A stretch of DNA of 10,701 nt from CAVSUR01 sp052143655 (GCA_052143655.1 JBKQSL010000470.1:1-10701); one strand, 5' to 3'; shown: positions 1 through 7,037, counted from the first letter of the stretch. Program-made: numbers and translations. The notes: generated by a model not told the origin, from the sequence alone.

Positions 1-1
1 G

Positions 2-25
2 CAAGGCCGTGTAGTTAACGTCCGG
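2..25 (+). repeat. Left terminal inverted repeat of the IS
   Basis: Begins CAAGGCC and ends AACGTCCGG. It pairs with the reverse complement of 1490-1513, with mismatches only at positions 9, 10 and 18. Similarity stops at position 26, which fixes the inner border. This would be the transposase recognition end. Confidence 0.85.
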
Positions 26-65
26 TTCTGGTGTGTCAAGGGCGTGTCGGTGCTTTAAGTGGCAA

Positions 66-117
66 CGGGACCCCTCGATGATCTGGTTCGACCAAGAGCC
101 GATCATGAGGAGTCCCG
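66..117 (+). promoter_or_regulatory. Long hairpin that buries the transposase ribosome binding site
   Basis: Bases 66-76 pair with 107-117 (one C-A mismatch at 72/111), and 78-83 pair with 101-106 after a single bulged G at 77, giving about 16 paired bases. A small nested hairpin (84-87 with 91-94) lies in the loop. The right arm contains the transposase Shine-Dalgarno sequence GAGGAG (107-112, 8 nt before the GTG at 121), so an RNA carrying both arms would hide it. In IS10 and IS50 similar structures block transposase translation from transcripts entering from flanking DNA. The pairing is seen directly; the regulatory role is inferred. A poor promoter match (TTTAAG at 54-59, GATGAT at 77-82) would start RNA inside the loop and free the site. 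Confidence 0.6.
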
Positions 118-120
118 TCA

Positions 121-1479
121 GTGGACCAGTGTGTCATCACCAGGGAGATCACGGTAGCGGCGGGGGTGTTCGCCCCTGGTCATCTGGGTGAGCTGACCCA
201 GATCGTGCCGTTCGAGATGGTCGATCAGGCGCTGGCGGCTACCGGCACGACCCAGGCCCGTCTGCGCGTGCTGCCCGCGCGTGTAGTGGTTTACCTGCTG
301 CTGGCCGGGTGCCTGTTCGCTGAGCGGGGATACCGGCAGGTATGGCACAAGCTGACTGCTGGCCTGGGCGCGCTGCCGGCGGCCCGTCCCAGCGACAATG
401 CGCTGTGGCAGGCCCGCGCGCGCCTGGGTCCGGCGCCGCTGCGGTGGCTGTTCGATCTGCTGCGCGGCCCGGCCACGGCGATCACCGCCGGGGCAGTGCG
501 CTGGCACGGGCTGCTGGTGTGCGCCATCGACGGCACCACCATGACCATCCCGGACAGCGCCAGGAACCTGGCCGTCTACCGCAAGCAGGCCGGCAGCCAC
601 GGCGGGTCGGGTTACCCGCTGCTGCGGCTGGTGGCCCTGGTGACCTGCGGCACCCGCACGGTCATCGACGCGGTCTTCGGCCCGGTCAGCTGCGGTGAGC
701 AGGACTGCACCCGGCGGCTGGCGCGCAGCATGCACGCGGGCATGATCGTACTGCTGGACCGCAACTTCGATGTCGCCGCGCTGATCGGCGAACTCGCCGC
801 CACCAAGGCGGACCTGCTGGTCCGCATCAAGAGCAACCGCAAGCCGCCGGTGCTGCGCCGCTACCGTGACGGGTCGTTCCTGTCGCAGATCGGCACCGTC
901 AAGGTCCGGGTGGTCGAATGCGAGATCACCATCGCCACCAGCGCCGGGCGGCACACCGGGGTCTACCGGCTGGCCACCACCCTGCTCGACTGGCGCCGGT
1001 ACCCAGCGGCAGAGCTGGTGACTCTATACCACCAGCGCTGGGAGATCGAGACCGCCTTCCTCGAGATAAAGTCCAGCCTCCTCGGCGGCCGGGTGCTGCG
1101 CGCGCGCACCCCGGCCGGCGTCGCCCAGGAGGTCTACGCCCTGCTGACCTGCTATCAGATCCTGCGGATCGCCATCACTGACGCGATCGAGGCGGCCGGC
1201 GGCACCGACCCGGACCGCGGCAGCTTCACCGTCGCCCTGAACGCCGCCCGCGACCTGCTCGTCCAGGCCGCCAATGTCATCGCCGGCACGGTCATCGACC
1301 TGGTCGGCAGCATCGGCCGGCGTGTGCTTGACAACCTGCTGCCAGACCGGCGGCTGCGCATCAGCCCCCGCATCGTCAAGCGCGCCATCTCCAAGTGGCA
1401 GGCCCGAGGACCCCGGATCGACCGACGCAGCTACAAAGCCACCCTCAGCATCAACATCCTTGCCGCGCCCGGACCTTGA
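121..1479 (+). CDS. IS4-family DDE transposase
   Basis: This 452-residue protein cuts and joins the ends of its own IS. Residues about 10-105 resemble the IS4 transposase N-terminal domain; the DDE catalytic (RNase H-like) domain follows. The likely catalytic residues are D137 (in CAIDGTT), D213 (in VLLDRNFD) and E310. The last lies in YHQRWEIETAFLEIK, which fits the IS4-family signature Y-x2-R-x3-E-x6-K exactly (Y303, R306, E310, K317). The GTG start at 121 is supported by GAGGAG 8 nt upstream and by the N-terminal domain starting soon after it. The frame is intact up to the TGA at 1477, 10 bp before the right inverted repeat. All key residues are present, so the enzyme looks functional. Translation is probably held low by the hairpin at 66-117. 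Confidence 0.95.
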   Translation: MDQCVITREITVAAGVFAPGHLGELTQIVPFEMVDQALAATGTTQARLRVLPARVVVYLLLAGCLFAERGYRQVWHKLTAGLGALPAARPSDNALWQARARLGPAPLRWLFDLLRGPATAITAGAVRWHGLLVCAIDGTTMTIPDSARNLAVYRKQAGSHGGSGYPLLRLVALVTCGTRTVIDAVFGPVSCGEQDCTRRLARSMHAGMIVLLDRNFDVAALIGELAATKADLLVRIKSNRKPPVLRRYRDGSFLSQIGTVKVRVVECEITIATSAGRHTGVYRLATTLLDWRRYPAAELVTLYHQRWEIETAFLEIKSSLLGGRVLRARTPAGVAQEVYALLTCYQILRIAITDAIEAAGGTDPDRGSFTVALNAARDLLVQAANVIAGTVIDLVGSIGRRVLDNLLPDRRLRISPRIVKRAISKWQARGPRIDRRSYKATLSINILAAPGP

Positions 1480-1489
1480 CATGCTCGGC

Positions 1490-1513
1490 CCGGACGCTAA
1501 CTACGTGGCCTTG
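1490..1513 (-). repeat. Right terminal inverted repeat of the IS
   Basis: Reads CCGGACG inward to GGCCTTG at the outer edge and is the inverted partner of 2-25 (21 of 24 matches). It starts 10 bp after the transposase stop and ends 3 bp before the stop codon of the adjacent CorC-type gene. Confidence 0.85.
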
Positions 1514-1516
1514 GGG

Positions 1517-3091
1517 CTAGCGGGCAGGCCCGCGGACCCGCTGCTGCGCCGCCGGTTCCGGCGGGCCCGGCTCGGTTGACGGCCCGGTGGCCGGTGCGCC
1601 CGCTCCCGGTGATGCCGCGGATGCGCCGCCCGCGTCCGGGCCGGGCGCGGCGCCGTCCGCCGCCGCGGTGCTGGTCCCTGGCCCGGCCGACGTGCTGGTC
1701 CCTGGCCCGGCCGGCGTGCTGGTCCCTGGCCCGGCCGGCCTGCTGGTCCGCGGCCCGGCCGCGGGGCTGGTGCCAGGGCTGGCCGTGGCGCCGGTGCCCG
1801 ATCCCGGCCCGGGCGCGGGGCCGCCCGCTGCGCCGACCCGCAGCCGGGCGATCCGGCGGCCGTCGAGCTGGGTCACCGTCAGCTTCCGGCCGGCCTGCTC
1901 GACCGACTCGCCCACGGCCGGCAGGTGGCCGAGCACCGCGAGCAGGTAGCCCGCCACGGTCTCGTAGGGTCCCTCCGGCAGCTCTATCCCGGTCTGCTCG
2001 GCGAACTCATCCAGGTTGAGCAGCCCGTCTACCTCCAGCTCCCCGCCGCGCAGCTGCCGCGGCTGGCCGCCGTCCACGTCGTACTCGTCCTGGATGTCGC
2101 CGATCAGCTCCTCGACCAGGTCCTCCAGCGTGACGATGCCCGCCGTGCCGCCGTACTCGTCCACGACGATGGCCAGGTGCGCCCGGCCGCTGCGCATCTC
2201 CGACAGCGCGGACAGCACGGTCTTGCTGGCGGGCAGGAACTTCACCGGCCGGCACATCTCGCCGACCGGGCGGCCCGGGTCGGCAGCGGGGTCGAGCAGG
2301 TCACGGGCGTGCACGAAGCCGATAACGTCGTCGTAGGACTCCTGGTAGACCGGGAAGCGGGAGTACGGCTCCTTGGCGACGATCTGCGCGGCATCGGCCA
2401 GCGGCAGCACCGCCGGCAGGAACTCGACCTCCGTCCGCGGCACCAGCACCTCGCGGATCTGCCGTTTCCCGGCATCGATGACCTCGCCCATGATGTACCG
2501 CTCGTCGGCGCTCAGCGTCTGATTCCCGGCCACCAGGTCACGCAGCTCCTGCTCGGTCATCACGCCCTTGGCGATCTTCGGGTCGCCGCCGGCCAGCCGG
2601 ACCACCAGGTTCGTGGCCCGGGATAGCAGCCATACCAGCGGCCGGGCGAGGGTGGCCAGCCGGTCCAGCACGGGGGCCGCAAACAGCGAGACTCGCTCGT
2701 TGCGCTGCAGTGCGATGCGCTTGGGCGCCAGCTCACCGAAGATGAGCGTGAACACGGAGATCACCAGCGTGACCGCCACCACGGACAGGACGGACGCCAG
2801 GCCGGCGGACATGTGCCTGCTCAGCGGCCTGCGCAGGGCACTGGCCAAGGTGGCGGCGCCGAAGGCGCCGGAGAGCAGGGTCGCGACCGTGACGCCGATC
2901 TGCACCGCGGACAGGAACCGGTTAGGGTCCTGCGCGAGCCGGGCCGCCCGCTGGCCGCGCTTGCCGCGCTTGCCGAGCGCGCGTACCTGACCCTCGCGCA
3001 GGGACACCATCGCCATCTCGGCGCCGGCGAAGAACCCCCCGATGAGAATGATGACTGAGACGATGACAATGTCCCAGCCGACGCTGTTCAC
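1517..3091 (-). CDS. CNNM/CorC (hemolysin-family) membrane protein with CBS pair
   Basis: Predicted 524-residue integral membrane protein of the CNNM/CorC group, linked in relatives to Mg2+/Co2+ transport or resistance. Order: CNNM/DUF21 membrane domain (about residues 3-190, several hydrophobic helices, conserved GELAPKRIALQ near 119-129); two CBS domains (about 215-340, with VPRTEVEFLP and the typical VDEYGGTAGIVTLEDLVEEL); a CorC/HlyC C-terminal domain (about 358-420, ELEVDGLLNLDEF); then about 100 residues rich in Gly, Pro, Thr and Ala with an eight-residue repeat. I chose the GTG at 3091 because the membrane domain starts there and AGGGA lies 7 nt upstream. A GTG at 3184 would add 31 Arg-rich residues with no likeness to the family. 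The gene is divergent from the amidohydrolase. An IS ends 3 bp after the stop but leaves the frame intact. Family is certain; the ion is not. Confidence 0.9.
   Translation of the reverse strand: MNSVGWDIVIVSVIILIGGFFAGAEMAMVSLREGQVRALGKRGKRGQRAARLAQDPNRFLSAVQIGVTVATLLSGAFGAATLASALRRPLSRHMSAGLASVLSVVAVTLVISVFTLIFGELAPKRIALQRNERVSLFAAPVLDRLATLARPLVWLLSRATNLVVRLAGGDPKIAKGVMTEQELRDLVAGNQTLSADERYIMGEVIDAGKRQIREVLVPRTEVEFLPAVLPLADAAQIVAKEPYSRFPVYQESYDDVIGFVHARDLLDPAADPGRPVGEMCRPVKFLPASKTVLSALSEMRSGRAHLAIVVDEYGGTAGIVTLEDLVEELIGDIQDEYDVDGGQPRQLRGGELEVDGLLNLDEFAEQTGIELPEGPYETVAGYLLAVLGHLPAVGESVEQAGRKLTVTQLDGRRIARLRVGAAGGPAPGPGSGTGATASPGTSPAAGPRTSRPAGPGTSTPAGPGTSTSAGPGTSTAAADGAAPGPDAGGASAASPGAGAPATGPSTEPGPPEPAAQQRVRGPAR
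1668..1763 (-). repeat. 24-bp tandem repeat in the CorC-type gene tail
   Basis: Four units of 24 bp start at 1668, 1692, 1716 and 1740, each built on GTGCTGGTCCCTGGCCCGGC. The first three differ by a single base; the fourth is diverged, and traces continue to about 1787. The period is a multiple of three, so it encodes an eight-residue repeat of the type GPGTSTSA in the flexible tail (about residues 456-485). Near-identity of the first three units suggests recent slippage expansion. Confidence 0.85.
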
Positions 3092-3385
3092 GTCCGGATC
3101 CCTGACCTCGGCAGTCGGCCGGGCCCGGCGGCGCCTGCCGGCTGCCGTCGGCCGCGGAACCGCGCGGCAGCGCGGTGTTCGCACAGTCTAATCACGGTCA
3201 CCTCGGTACCCGCCACAGCTCGCCCGCACTCGCCGTCGCCCGCGCCGTGCGCCGCACCAGCGGGCCGCAGCCCTCGCCCGGGCGCCCAGCGGGCTGCCCG
3301 CGGCCAGCCGCGGATGTCATCCTGGAAGGCAGCAATCCGGGACAGCACTCCCGGGCGGGCCGGGCCGGCGCGGAGGAGACAACAC
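3092..3385. promoter_or_regulatory. Divergent intergenic region (CorC-type gene / amidohydrolase)
   Basis: About 294 bp lie between two genes transcribed away from each other, so both promoters should be here. On the minus strand TAGACT (3190-3185) resembles a -10 box about 94 bp before the CorC start, but I see no good -35 hexamer at 17-19 bp. On the plus strand a small hairpin (CCGGGA 3337-3342 with TCCCGG 3349-3354) precedes the amidohydrolase. No convincing plus-strand promoter and no small gene are visible. Confidence 0.3.
3372..3378 (+). promoter_or_regulatory. Ribosome binding site deciding the amidohydrolase start
   Basis: GGAGGAG lies 7 nt before the ATG at 3386. It selects this codon over an in-frame upstream ATG at 3314, which has no comparable site and would add 24 residues outside the family's conserved region. 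Confidence 0.8.
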
Positions 3386-4585
3386 ATGGCAGCTGACTTC
3401 CGCGCAGCCGCGGCGGCGATATCCGGTGACCTCACCCGGCTGCGCCAGGCGATCCACGCCGAGCCCGAGATCGGCCTGGACCTGCCGCTGACGCAGCAGA
3501 AGGTACTGACGGCGCTGCGCGCTCTGCCGCTGGAGATCAGCACCGGCACCGCGCTGAGCTCAGTGACGGCCGTGCTGCGCGGCGGCAGGCCGGGGCCTGC
3601 CGTGCTGCTGCGCGGTGACATGGATGCCCTGCCGGTCACCGAGCGCACCGGGGTGCCGTACGCCTCGCGGCTGCCCGGGCAGATGCATGCCTGCGGGCAT
3701 GACCTGCATACCGCGATGCTGGCCGGGGCGGCCCGGCTGCTGTCGGCCCGGCAGGCCGAGCTGCCGGGCAGCGTCATCTTCATGTTCCAGCCCGGCGAGG
3801 AAGGCTGCGGCGGCGCTAAGCACATGATCGCCGAGGGGCTCCTCGACGCGGCCGGCCATCGCCCGGTGGCCGCGTTCGGCCTGCATGTGGCGTCGGGACT
3901 GCTTTCCTTCGGGCTGCTCACCGCGCGGCCAGGCTCGATGATGGCTGCGGCGGACACGCTGGAGGTTACCGTGCACGGCCGCGGCGGCCACGCCTCGCAG
4001 CCGCATCGCGGAGCCGACCCGATCCCGGTGGCCTGCGAGATCGTCACCGCACTGCAGACGCTCGTCACCCGGCGCTTCGACATCTTCGACCCGGTCGTGC
4101 TCACGGTCGGCAGTTTCCATGCCGGGACCACCGACAACGTGATCCCAGATGAGGCCCGGTTCTGGGCCACGGTGCGCTCGTTCTCGACAGCAGCCCAGCA
4201 GGAGGCGAGGAACGCGGCGCCCAGGCTGGTCCGCGAGATCGCCGCCGGGCACGGTCTCACCGCGACCGCCGACTACCGCTACGGGTATCCCGTCACCGTG
4301 AACGATCCTGCCGAGGTGGCGTTCGCGGAGCAGACCATAGCGGAGGTACTCGGCGCGGGCCGGTTCGTCACGACCCCGAACCCGCTGGCCGGCGCGGAAG
4401 ACTTCTCCTACGTCCTCGAAGAGATCCCCGGCGCTTTCGTCATGCTGGGGGCCACCTCGCCGGACTGCGACCCGGCGACGGCGGCGTTCAACCACTCCGC
4501 CGAGGCGGTCTTCGACGACGCGGTGCTGCCGGATGGCACGGCGCTGCTCGCCGAGCTGGCCTGGCGTCGCCTGGCACGCGGCTAG
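3386..4585 (+). CDS. M20-family metal-dependent amidohydrolase
   Basis: This 399-residue cytoplasmic enzyme belongs to the M20D-type amidohydrolases (hippurate hydrolase, N-acyl-amino-acid and IAA-amino-acid hydrolase relatives), which cleave the amide bond of N-acylated amino acids with a bound metal pair. Visible family motifs: RGDMDALP (D78, D80), HACGHDLHTAML (C103, H105, D106, metal/catalytic), FQPGEEG (E148, E149, general base and ligand), FGLHV (H177), VHGRGGHASQPH in the dimerisation/lid domain (H202), AEDFSY near 337, and FNHSAEAVF (H370, last ligand). All expected ligands are present, length is normal and there is no signal peptide. The start at 3386 is set by GGAGGAG. It stands alone, divergent from the CorC-type gene and convergent with mdh, so context gives no hint of substrate; the class is sure, the substrate is not. 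Confidence 0.93.
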   Translation: MAADFRAAAAAISGDLTRLRQAIHAEPEIGLDLPLTQQKVLTALRALPLEISTGTALSSVTAVLRGGRPGPAVLLRGDMDALPVTERTGVPYASRLPGQMHACGHDLHTAMLAGAARLLSARQAELPGSVIFMFQPGEEGCGGAKHMIAEGLLDAAGHRPVAAFGLHVASGLLSFGLLTARPGSMMAAADTLEVTVHGRGGHASQPHRGADPIPVACEIVTALQTLVTRRFDIFDPVVLTVGSFHAGTTDNVIPDEARFWATVRSFSTAAQQEARNAAPRLVREIAAGHGLTATADYRYGYPVTVNDPAEVAFAEQTIAEVLGAGRFVTTPNPLAGAEDFSYVLEEIPGAFVMLGATSPDCDPATAAFNHSAEAVFDDAVLPDGTALLAELAWRRLARG

Positions 4586-4632
4586 CCGGGCTGCGATCCG
4601 GGATGGCGCCGCCCGCCGGCCGCACGCACAAA

Positions 4633-4668
4633 GCCGCCGCCCAGGCCGCGGCGGGCCCGGGCGGCGGC
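4633..4668. terminator. Strong hairpin between convergent amidohydrolase and mdh genes
   Basis: GCCGCCGCCC (4633-4642) pairs perfectly with GGGCGGCGGC (4659-4668). After one mismatch four more pairs form (4644-4647 with 4654-4657), leaving a 6-base loop. It lies 47 bp after the amidohydrolase stop and 8 bp beyond the mdh stop. It can fold in RNA from either strand and is probably a bidirectional terminator. There is no real U-tract on the plus strand and only a short TTTGTG on the minus strand, as is common in high-GC actinobacteria. Confidence 0.65.
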
Positions 4669-4676
4669 GCGGCGGT

Positions 4677-5633
4677 CTAGAGGCTTGCGACGTCGGCCTG
4701 CTTGGCGCGGACCGCCTCTGCCGCGGTCCGCAGGCCCGCTAGCTCCTCCGGCGTCAGGTCGCGCTCGACAACCCGGCGCACGCCGACGGCGCCGATCTCG
4801 GCCTCAACCCCGAGGTAAACGCCGGAAATCCCGTACTGGCCATCCACCCAGGCACAGACGGGCATCACGGCACCAGAATCCTCGGCCACAGCCCGGGCCA
4901 TCCGGGCCGCCGCCGCCGACGGCGCGTAGTAGGCCGACCCGGTCTTCAGCAGCGCCACGATCTCCGCGCCGCCGTTCCTGGTCCGGTCCACCAGGCCGTC
5001 GATCTCGGCGGCGGGCAGCAGGTCGGCCAGCGGCCGACCGTCCACCGTGCAGGCCGACGGCACGGGAACCATGGTGTCGCCGTGCGAGCCCAGGGTCAGG
5101 GTGCGCACCGAGGACACCGGGACGCCCAGCCGCTCGGCGACGAAGTAGCTGAACCGGGCGGTGTCCAGCATGCCAGCCTGGCCGATCACCCGGTGCGCCG
5201 GGAACCCGGACACCTTGGCCGCCAGCGCCGTCATCTCGTCCAGCGGATTGGACACCACCACCAGCACGGCCTCGGGGGCGTGCTTCTGCACCTGCTCGAT
5301 GACACTGCGGACGATCTTGGCGTTGACCCCGATCAGGTCCATCCGGCTCATGCCCGGCTTGCGCGGCAGCCCGGCCGTGATCACCACGATGGCAGAACCG
5401 GCGATGGCCTCGTAGCCCTCGCCTGCCGGACCGGTGCTCTGGCCAGTCACCTTCGTCTCGAACCCCTCGACCGGCCGCGACTGGTTCATGTCCAGGGCCA
5501 GGCCCTCGGGCTTGCCCTCGACGATGTCGGTCAGCACCACCTCGTCGAAGATGTCGTACTCAGCGAGCCGCTGCGCAGTCGTCGAGCCGTAGAACCCCGC
5601 GCCAACAACCGTTACCTTGCCTGTGCGAGCCAT
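4677..5633 (-). CDS. mdh: Malate dehydrogenase (LDH-like type)
   Basis: This 318-residue cytoplasmic enzyme interconverts malate and oxaloacetate with NAD in the TCA cycle. The N-terminal Rossmann fold shows GAGFYG (G11, G13, G16), with D36 at the end of the second strand favouring NAD over NADP. The substrate loop GLPRKPGMSR has arginine (R91, R97) where lactate dehydrogenases have glutamine, marking malate specificity in this LDH-like MDH group. N129 (VSNPLD), D157 with R160 (GMLDTAR) and H184 (GSHGDTMVP) complete the active site. Length is normal. The ATG follows a purine-rich GAGGAGAGAG site about 9 nt upstream. It lies 66 bp downstream of icd on the same strand, with repeats in the spacer, and is probably the last gene of the citrate synthase-DUF3017-icd-mdh run. 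It converges on the amidohydrolase across a strong hairpin. Confidence 0.96.
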   Translation of the reverse strand: MARTGKVTVVGAGFYGSTTAQRLAEYDIFDEVVLTDIVEGKPEGLALDMNQSRPVEGFETKVTGQSTGPAGEGYEAIAGSAIVVITAGLPRKPGMSRMDLIGVNAKIVRSVIEQVQKHAPEAVLVVVSNPLDEMTALAAKVSGFPAHRVIGQAGMLDTARFSYFVAERLGVPVSSVRTLTLGSHGDTMVPVPSACTVDGRPLADLLPAAEIDGLVDRTRNGGAEIVALLKTGSAYYAPSAAAARMARAVAEDSGAVMPVCAWVDGQYGISGVYLGVEAEIGAVGVRRVVERDLTPEELAGLRTAAEAVRAKQADVASL

Positions 5634-5670
5634 CTGTCCGCTCTCTCTCCTCGGTCATCCGTTGGGCTGC

Positions 5671-5694
5671 GCTGATCAGGGCCGGCTGATCAGG
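5671..5694. repeat. Paired palindromic repeats in the icd-mdh spacer
   Basis: GCTGATCAGG occurs twice (5671-5680 and 5685-5694). Its core CTGATCAG is itself a perfect palindrome, so the two copies are direct and inverted repeats at once and can form an 8-bp stem around GGCCGG. The pair starts 6 nt after the icd stop codon and about 40 nt before mdh. It may be an intercistronic mRNA hairpin (end protection or partial termination) or a two-site protein target with centres 14 bp apart. Function is inferred only. Confidence 0.55.
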
Positions 5695-5699
5695 ACATC

Positions 5700-6923
5700 T
5701 CACGTCCCGGCCGCCGCAGCCCGCAGGTTCTCATCCAGCGCGGCCAGGAAGTCCTCGGTGGTCAGCCAGCTGGCATCGCCGCCGACCAGCAGCGCAAGAT
5801 CCTTGGTCATCTTGCCGCCCTCCACGGTCTCGATGCAGACGCGCTCCAGGGTCTCGGCGAACTTGGTGACCTCCGGCGTGCCGTCCAGGTTGCCGCGATG
5901 CGCGAGCCCGCGGGTCCAGGCGAAGATCGACGCGATCGGGTTGGTCGAGGTCGGCTTGCCCTGCTGGTGCTGGCGGTAGTGCCGGGTCACCGTGCCGTGC
6001 GCGGCCTCAGCCTCGACGGTCTTGCCGTCCGGGGTCATCAGCACACTGGTCATCAGGCCGAGCGAGCCGAATCCCTGTGCGACGATGTCGGATTCCACGT
6101 CGCCGTCGTAGTTCTTGCAGGCCCAGACGATGCCGCCATCGCCCTTGATCACCTGGGCCACCATGTCGTCGATCAGCCGGTGGTCGTAGGTAAGGCCGGC
6201 TGCCTCGAACTCCGACTTGAACTCGGCCTCGAAAGTCTCAGCGAAAATGTCCTTGAAGCGACCGTCGTAGGCCTTGAGGATCGTGTTCTTGGTGGACAGG
6301 TGCAGCGGGTAGCCGAGTTGCAGCGCGTAGCGCATGGTCGCGCGGGCGAAGTCGCGGATGGAGTCGTCGAAGTTGTACATGCCCATGGCCACCCCGCCGC
6401 CGGGGAACCGGGCGACCTCGAAGTCCAGCGGCTCGATCGCCGGGTCGTCGGGGTGGTAGGAGATCGTCACGGTGCCCGGGCCGGGTACCACGAAGTCGGT
6501 GGCCCGGTACTGGTCCCCGTGCGCGTGCCGGCCAATGATGATCGGCTTGGTCCAGCCGGGCACAAACCGCGGGATGCTGTGCATCACGATCGGCTCGCGG
6601 AAGACCACGCCGCCGAGGATGTTCCTGATCGTGCCGTTGGGCGAGCGCCACATCCGCTTGAGCCCGAACTCGGTCACCCGGTCCTCGTCGGGGGTGATGG
6701 TCGCGCACTTGACGCCGACGCCATGGCGCTTGATCGCATTGGCGGCATCCACCGTGACCTGGTCGTCGGTCGCATCCCGGTTCTGGATGGACAGGTCGTA
6801 GTACTCCAGGGTGATATCGAGATAGGGCAGGATCAGCTTGTCCTTGATGAACTGCCAGATGATCCGTGTCATCTCGTCGCCGTCGAGTTCCACGACGGGA
6901 TTAGCAACCTTGATCTTGGCCAT
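5700..6923 (-). CDS. icd: NADP-dependent isocitrate dehydrogenase (homodimeric, type II)
   Basis: This 407-residue TCA-cycle enzyme oxidises and decarboxylates isocitrate to 2-oxoglutarate, making NADPH. It is the homodimeric, eukaryote-like type, not the large monomeric form known from some actinobacteria. Conserved residues fall at the same numbers as in human IDH1: S94, R100, R109 and R132 for isocitrate (R132 in IIIGRHAHGDQY), catalytic Y139 and K212, and metal ligands D252, D275 and D279. HGTVTRHYR near 319-327 binds the 2'-phosphate of NADP. The ATG at 6923 is preferred because the family begins at MAKIKV and AAGGGAAG lies upstream; a GTG at 6947 would add eight residues. It is the third gene of the run, 114 bp after DUF3017 (two hairpins in the gap) and 66 bp before mdh. 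Confidence 0.96.
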   Translation of the reverse strand: MAKIKVANPVVELDGDEMTRIIWQFIKDKLILPYLDITLEYYDLSIQNRDATDDQVTVDAANAIKRHGVGVKCATITPDEDRVTEFGLKRMWRSPNGTIRNILGGVVFREPIVMHSIPRFVPGWTKPIIIGRHAHGDQYRATDFVVPGPGTVTISYHPDDPAIEPLDFEVARFPGGGVAMGMYNFDDSIRDFARATMRYALQLGYPLHLSTKNTILKAYDGRFKDIFAETFEAEFKSEFEAAGLTYDHRLIDDMVAQVIKGDGGIVWACKNYDGDVESDIVAQGFGSLGLMTSVLMTPDGKTVEAEAAHGTVTRHYRQHQQGKPTSTNPIASIFAWTRGLAHRGNLDGTPEVTKFAETLERVCIETVEGGKMTKDLALLVGGDASWLTTEDFLAALDENLRAAAAGT

Positions 6924-6972
6924 GCCGCTGGCTTCCCTTTCTCGCACCGTCCCTGCGGGTCAGGCGAACCTC

Positions 6973-7020
6973 GCCGGGCAGCAGGCCCGGCATGATGGCG
7001 GCCCGGCGGCTGCCGGGCCG
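6973..7020 (-). repeat. Two adjacent hairpins between the DUF3017 gene and icd
   Basis: CGGCCCGGC (6999-7007) pairs with GCCGGGCCG (7012-7020), a 9-bp stem with loop GGCT. GCCGGGC (6973-6979) pairs with GCCCGGC (6985-6991), a 7-bp stem with a 5-base loop. Because the four arms share one 7-mer and its complement, they can also pair crosswise (6973-6979 with 7001-7007, 6985-6991 with 7012-7018). They start 17 nt after the DUF3017 stop in the 114-bp gap before icd. They may act as a terminator, attenuator or mRNA processing site, and could lower or separate icd-mdh expression. No U-tract follows. Confidence 0.5.
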
Positions 7021-7037
7021 GTAGTTGGGCACGTCGG

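Larger units (their letters stand above)
2..1513 (+). mobile_element. Complete IS4-family insertion sequence (about 1.5 kb)
   Basis: A single transposase gene (121-1479) is bracketed by 24-bp imperfect inverted repeats at 2-25 and 1490-1513 that match at 21 of 24 positions. Terminal repeats, one intact DDE transposase and a length of about 1512 bp are what is expected of a complete, possibly active IS4-family element. Only one base of left flank is inside the window, so the target-site duplication cannot be read. The right flank begins GGGCTAGCGG and already contains the stop codon of the neighbouring CorC-type gene, so the element sits at the extreme 3' end of that gene without cutting it. 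The exact outer base of each end could be off by a base or two. Confidence 0.88.

Noticed and set aside
118..954. Long open frame on the minus strand under the transposase
   Set aside because: It is antisense to a clear DDE transposase, has Gln/Arg/Ala-rich composition with no recognisable domain and is a product of high GC content.
1668..1763. 24-bp repeats as an origin or iteron array
   Set aside because: They lie in frame within the 3' end of the CorC-type gene, are GC-rich, and no replication gene or AT-rich region is near.
3092..3184. Longer CorC-type protein from a GTG at 3184
   Set aside because: The extra 31 residues are Arg/Pro-rich and unlike the family N-terminus; the GTG at 3091 has AGGGA upstream and starts directly at the membrane domain.
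3088..4260. 390-residue minus-strand frame over the amidohydrolase and the divergent region
   Set aside because: It lies opposite a gene whose M20 motifs are complete, shows Ser/Arg-rich shadow composition, and would overlap the CorC-type start.
5898..6995. 365-residue plus-strand frame over icd
   Set aside because: It is antisense to icd, whose catalytic residues are all present; composition is typical of a GC shadow.
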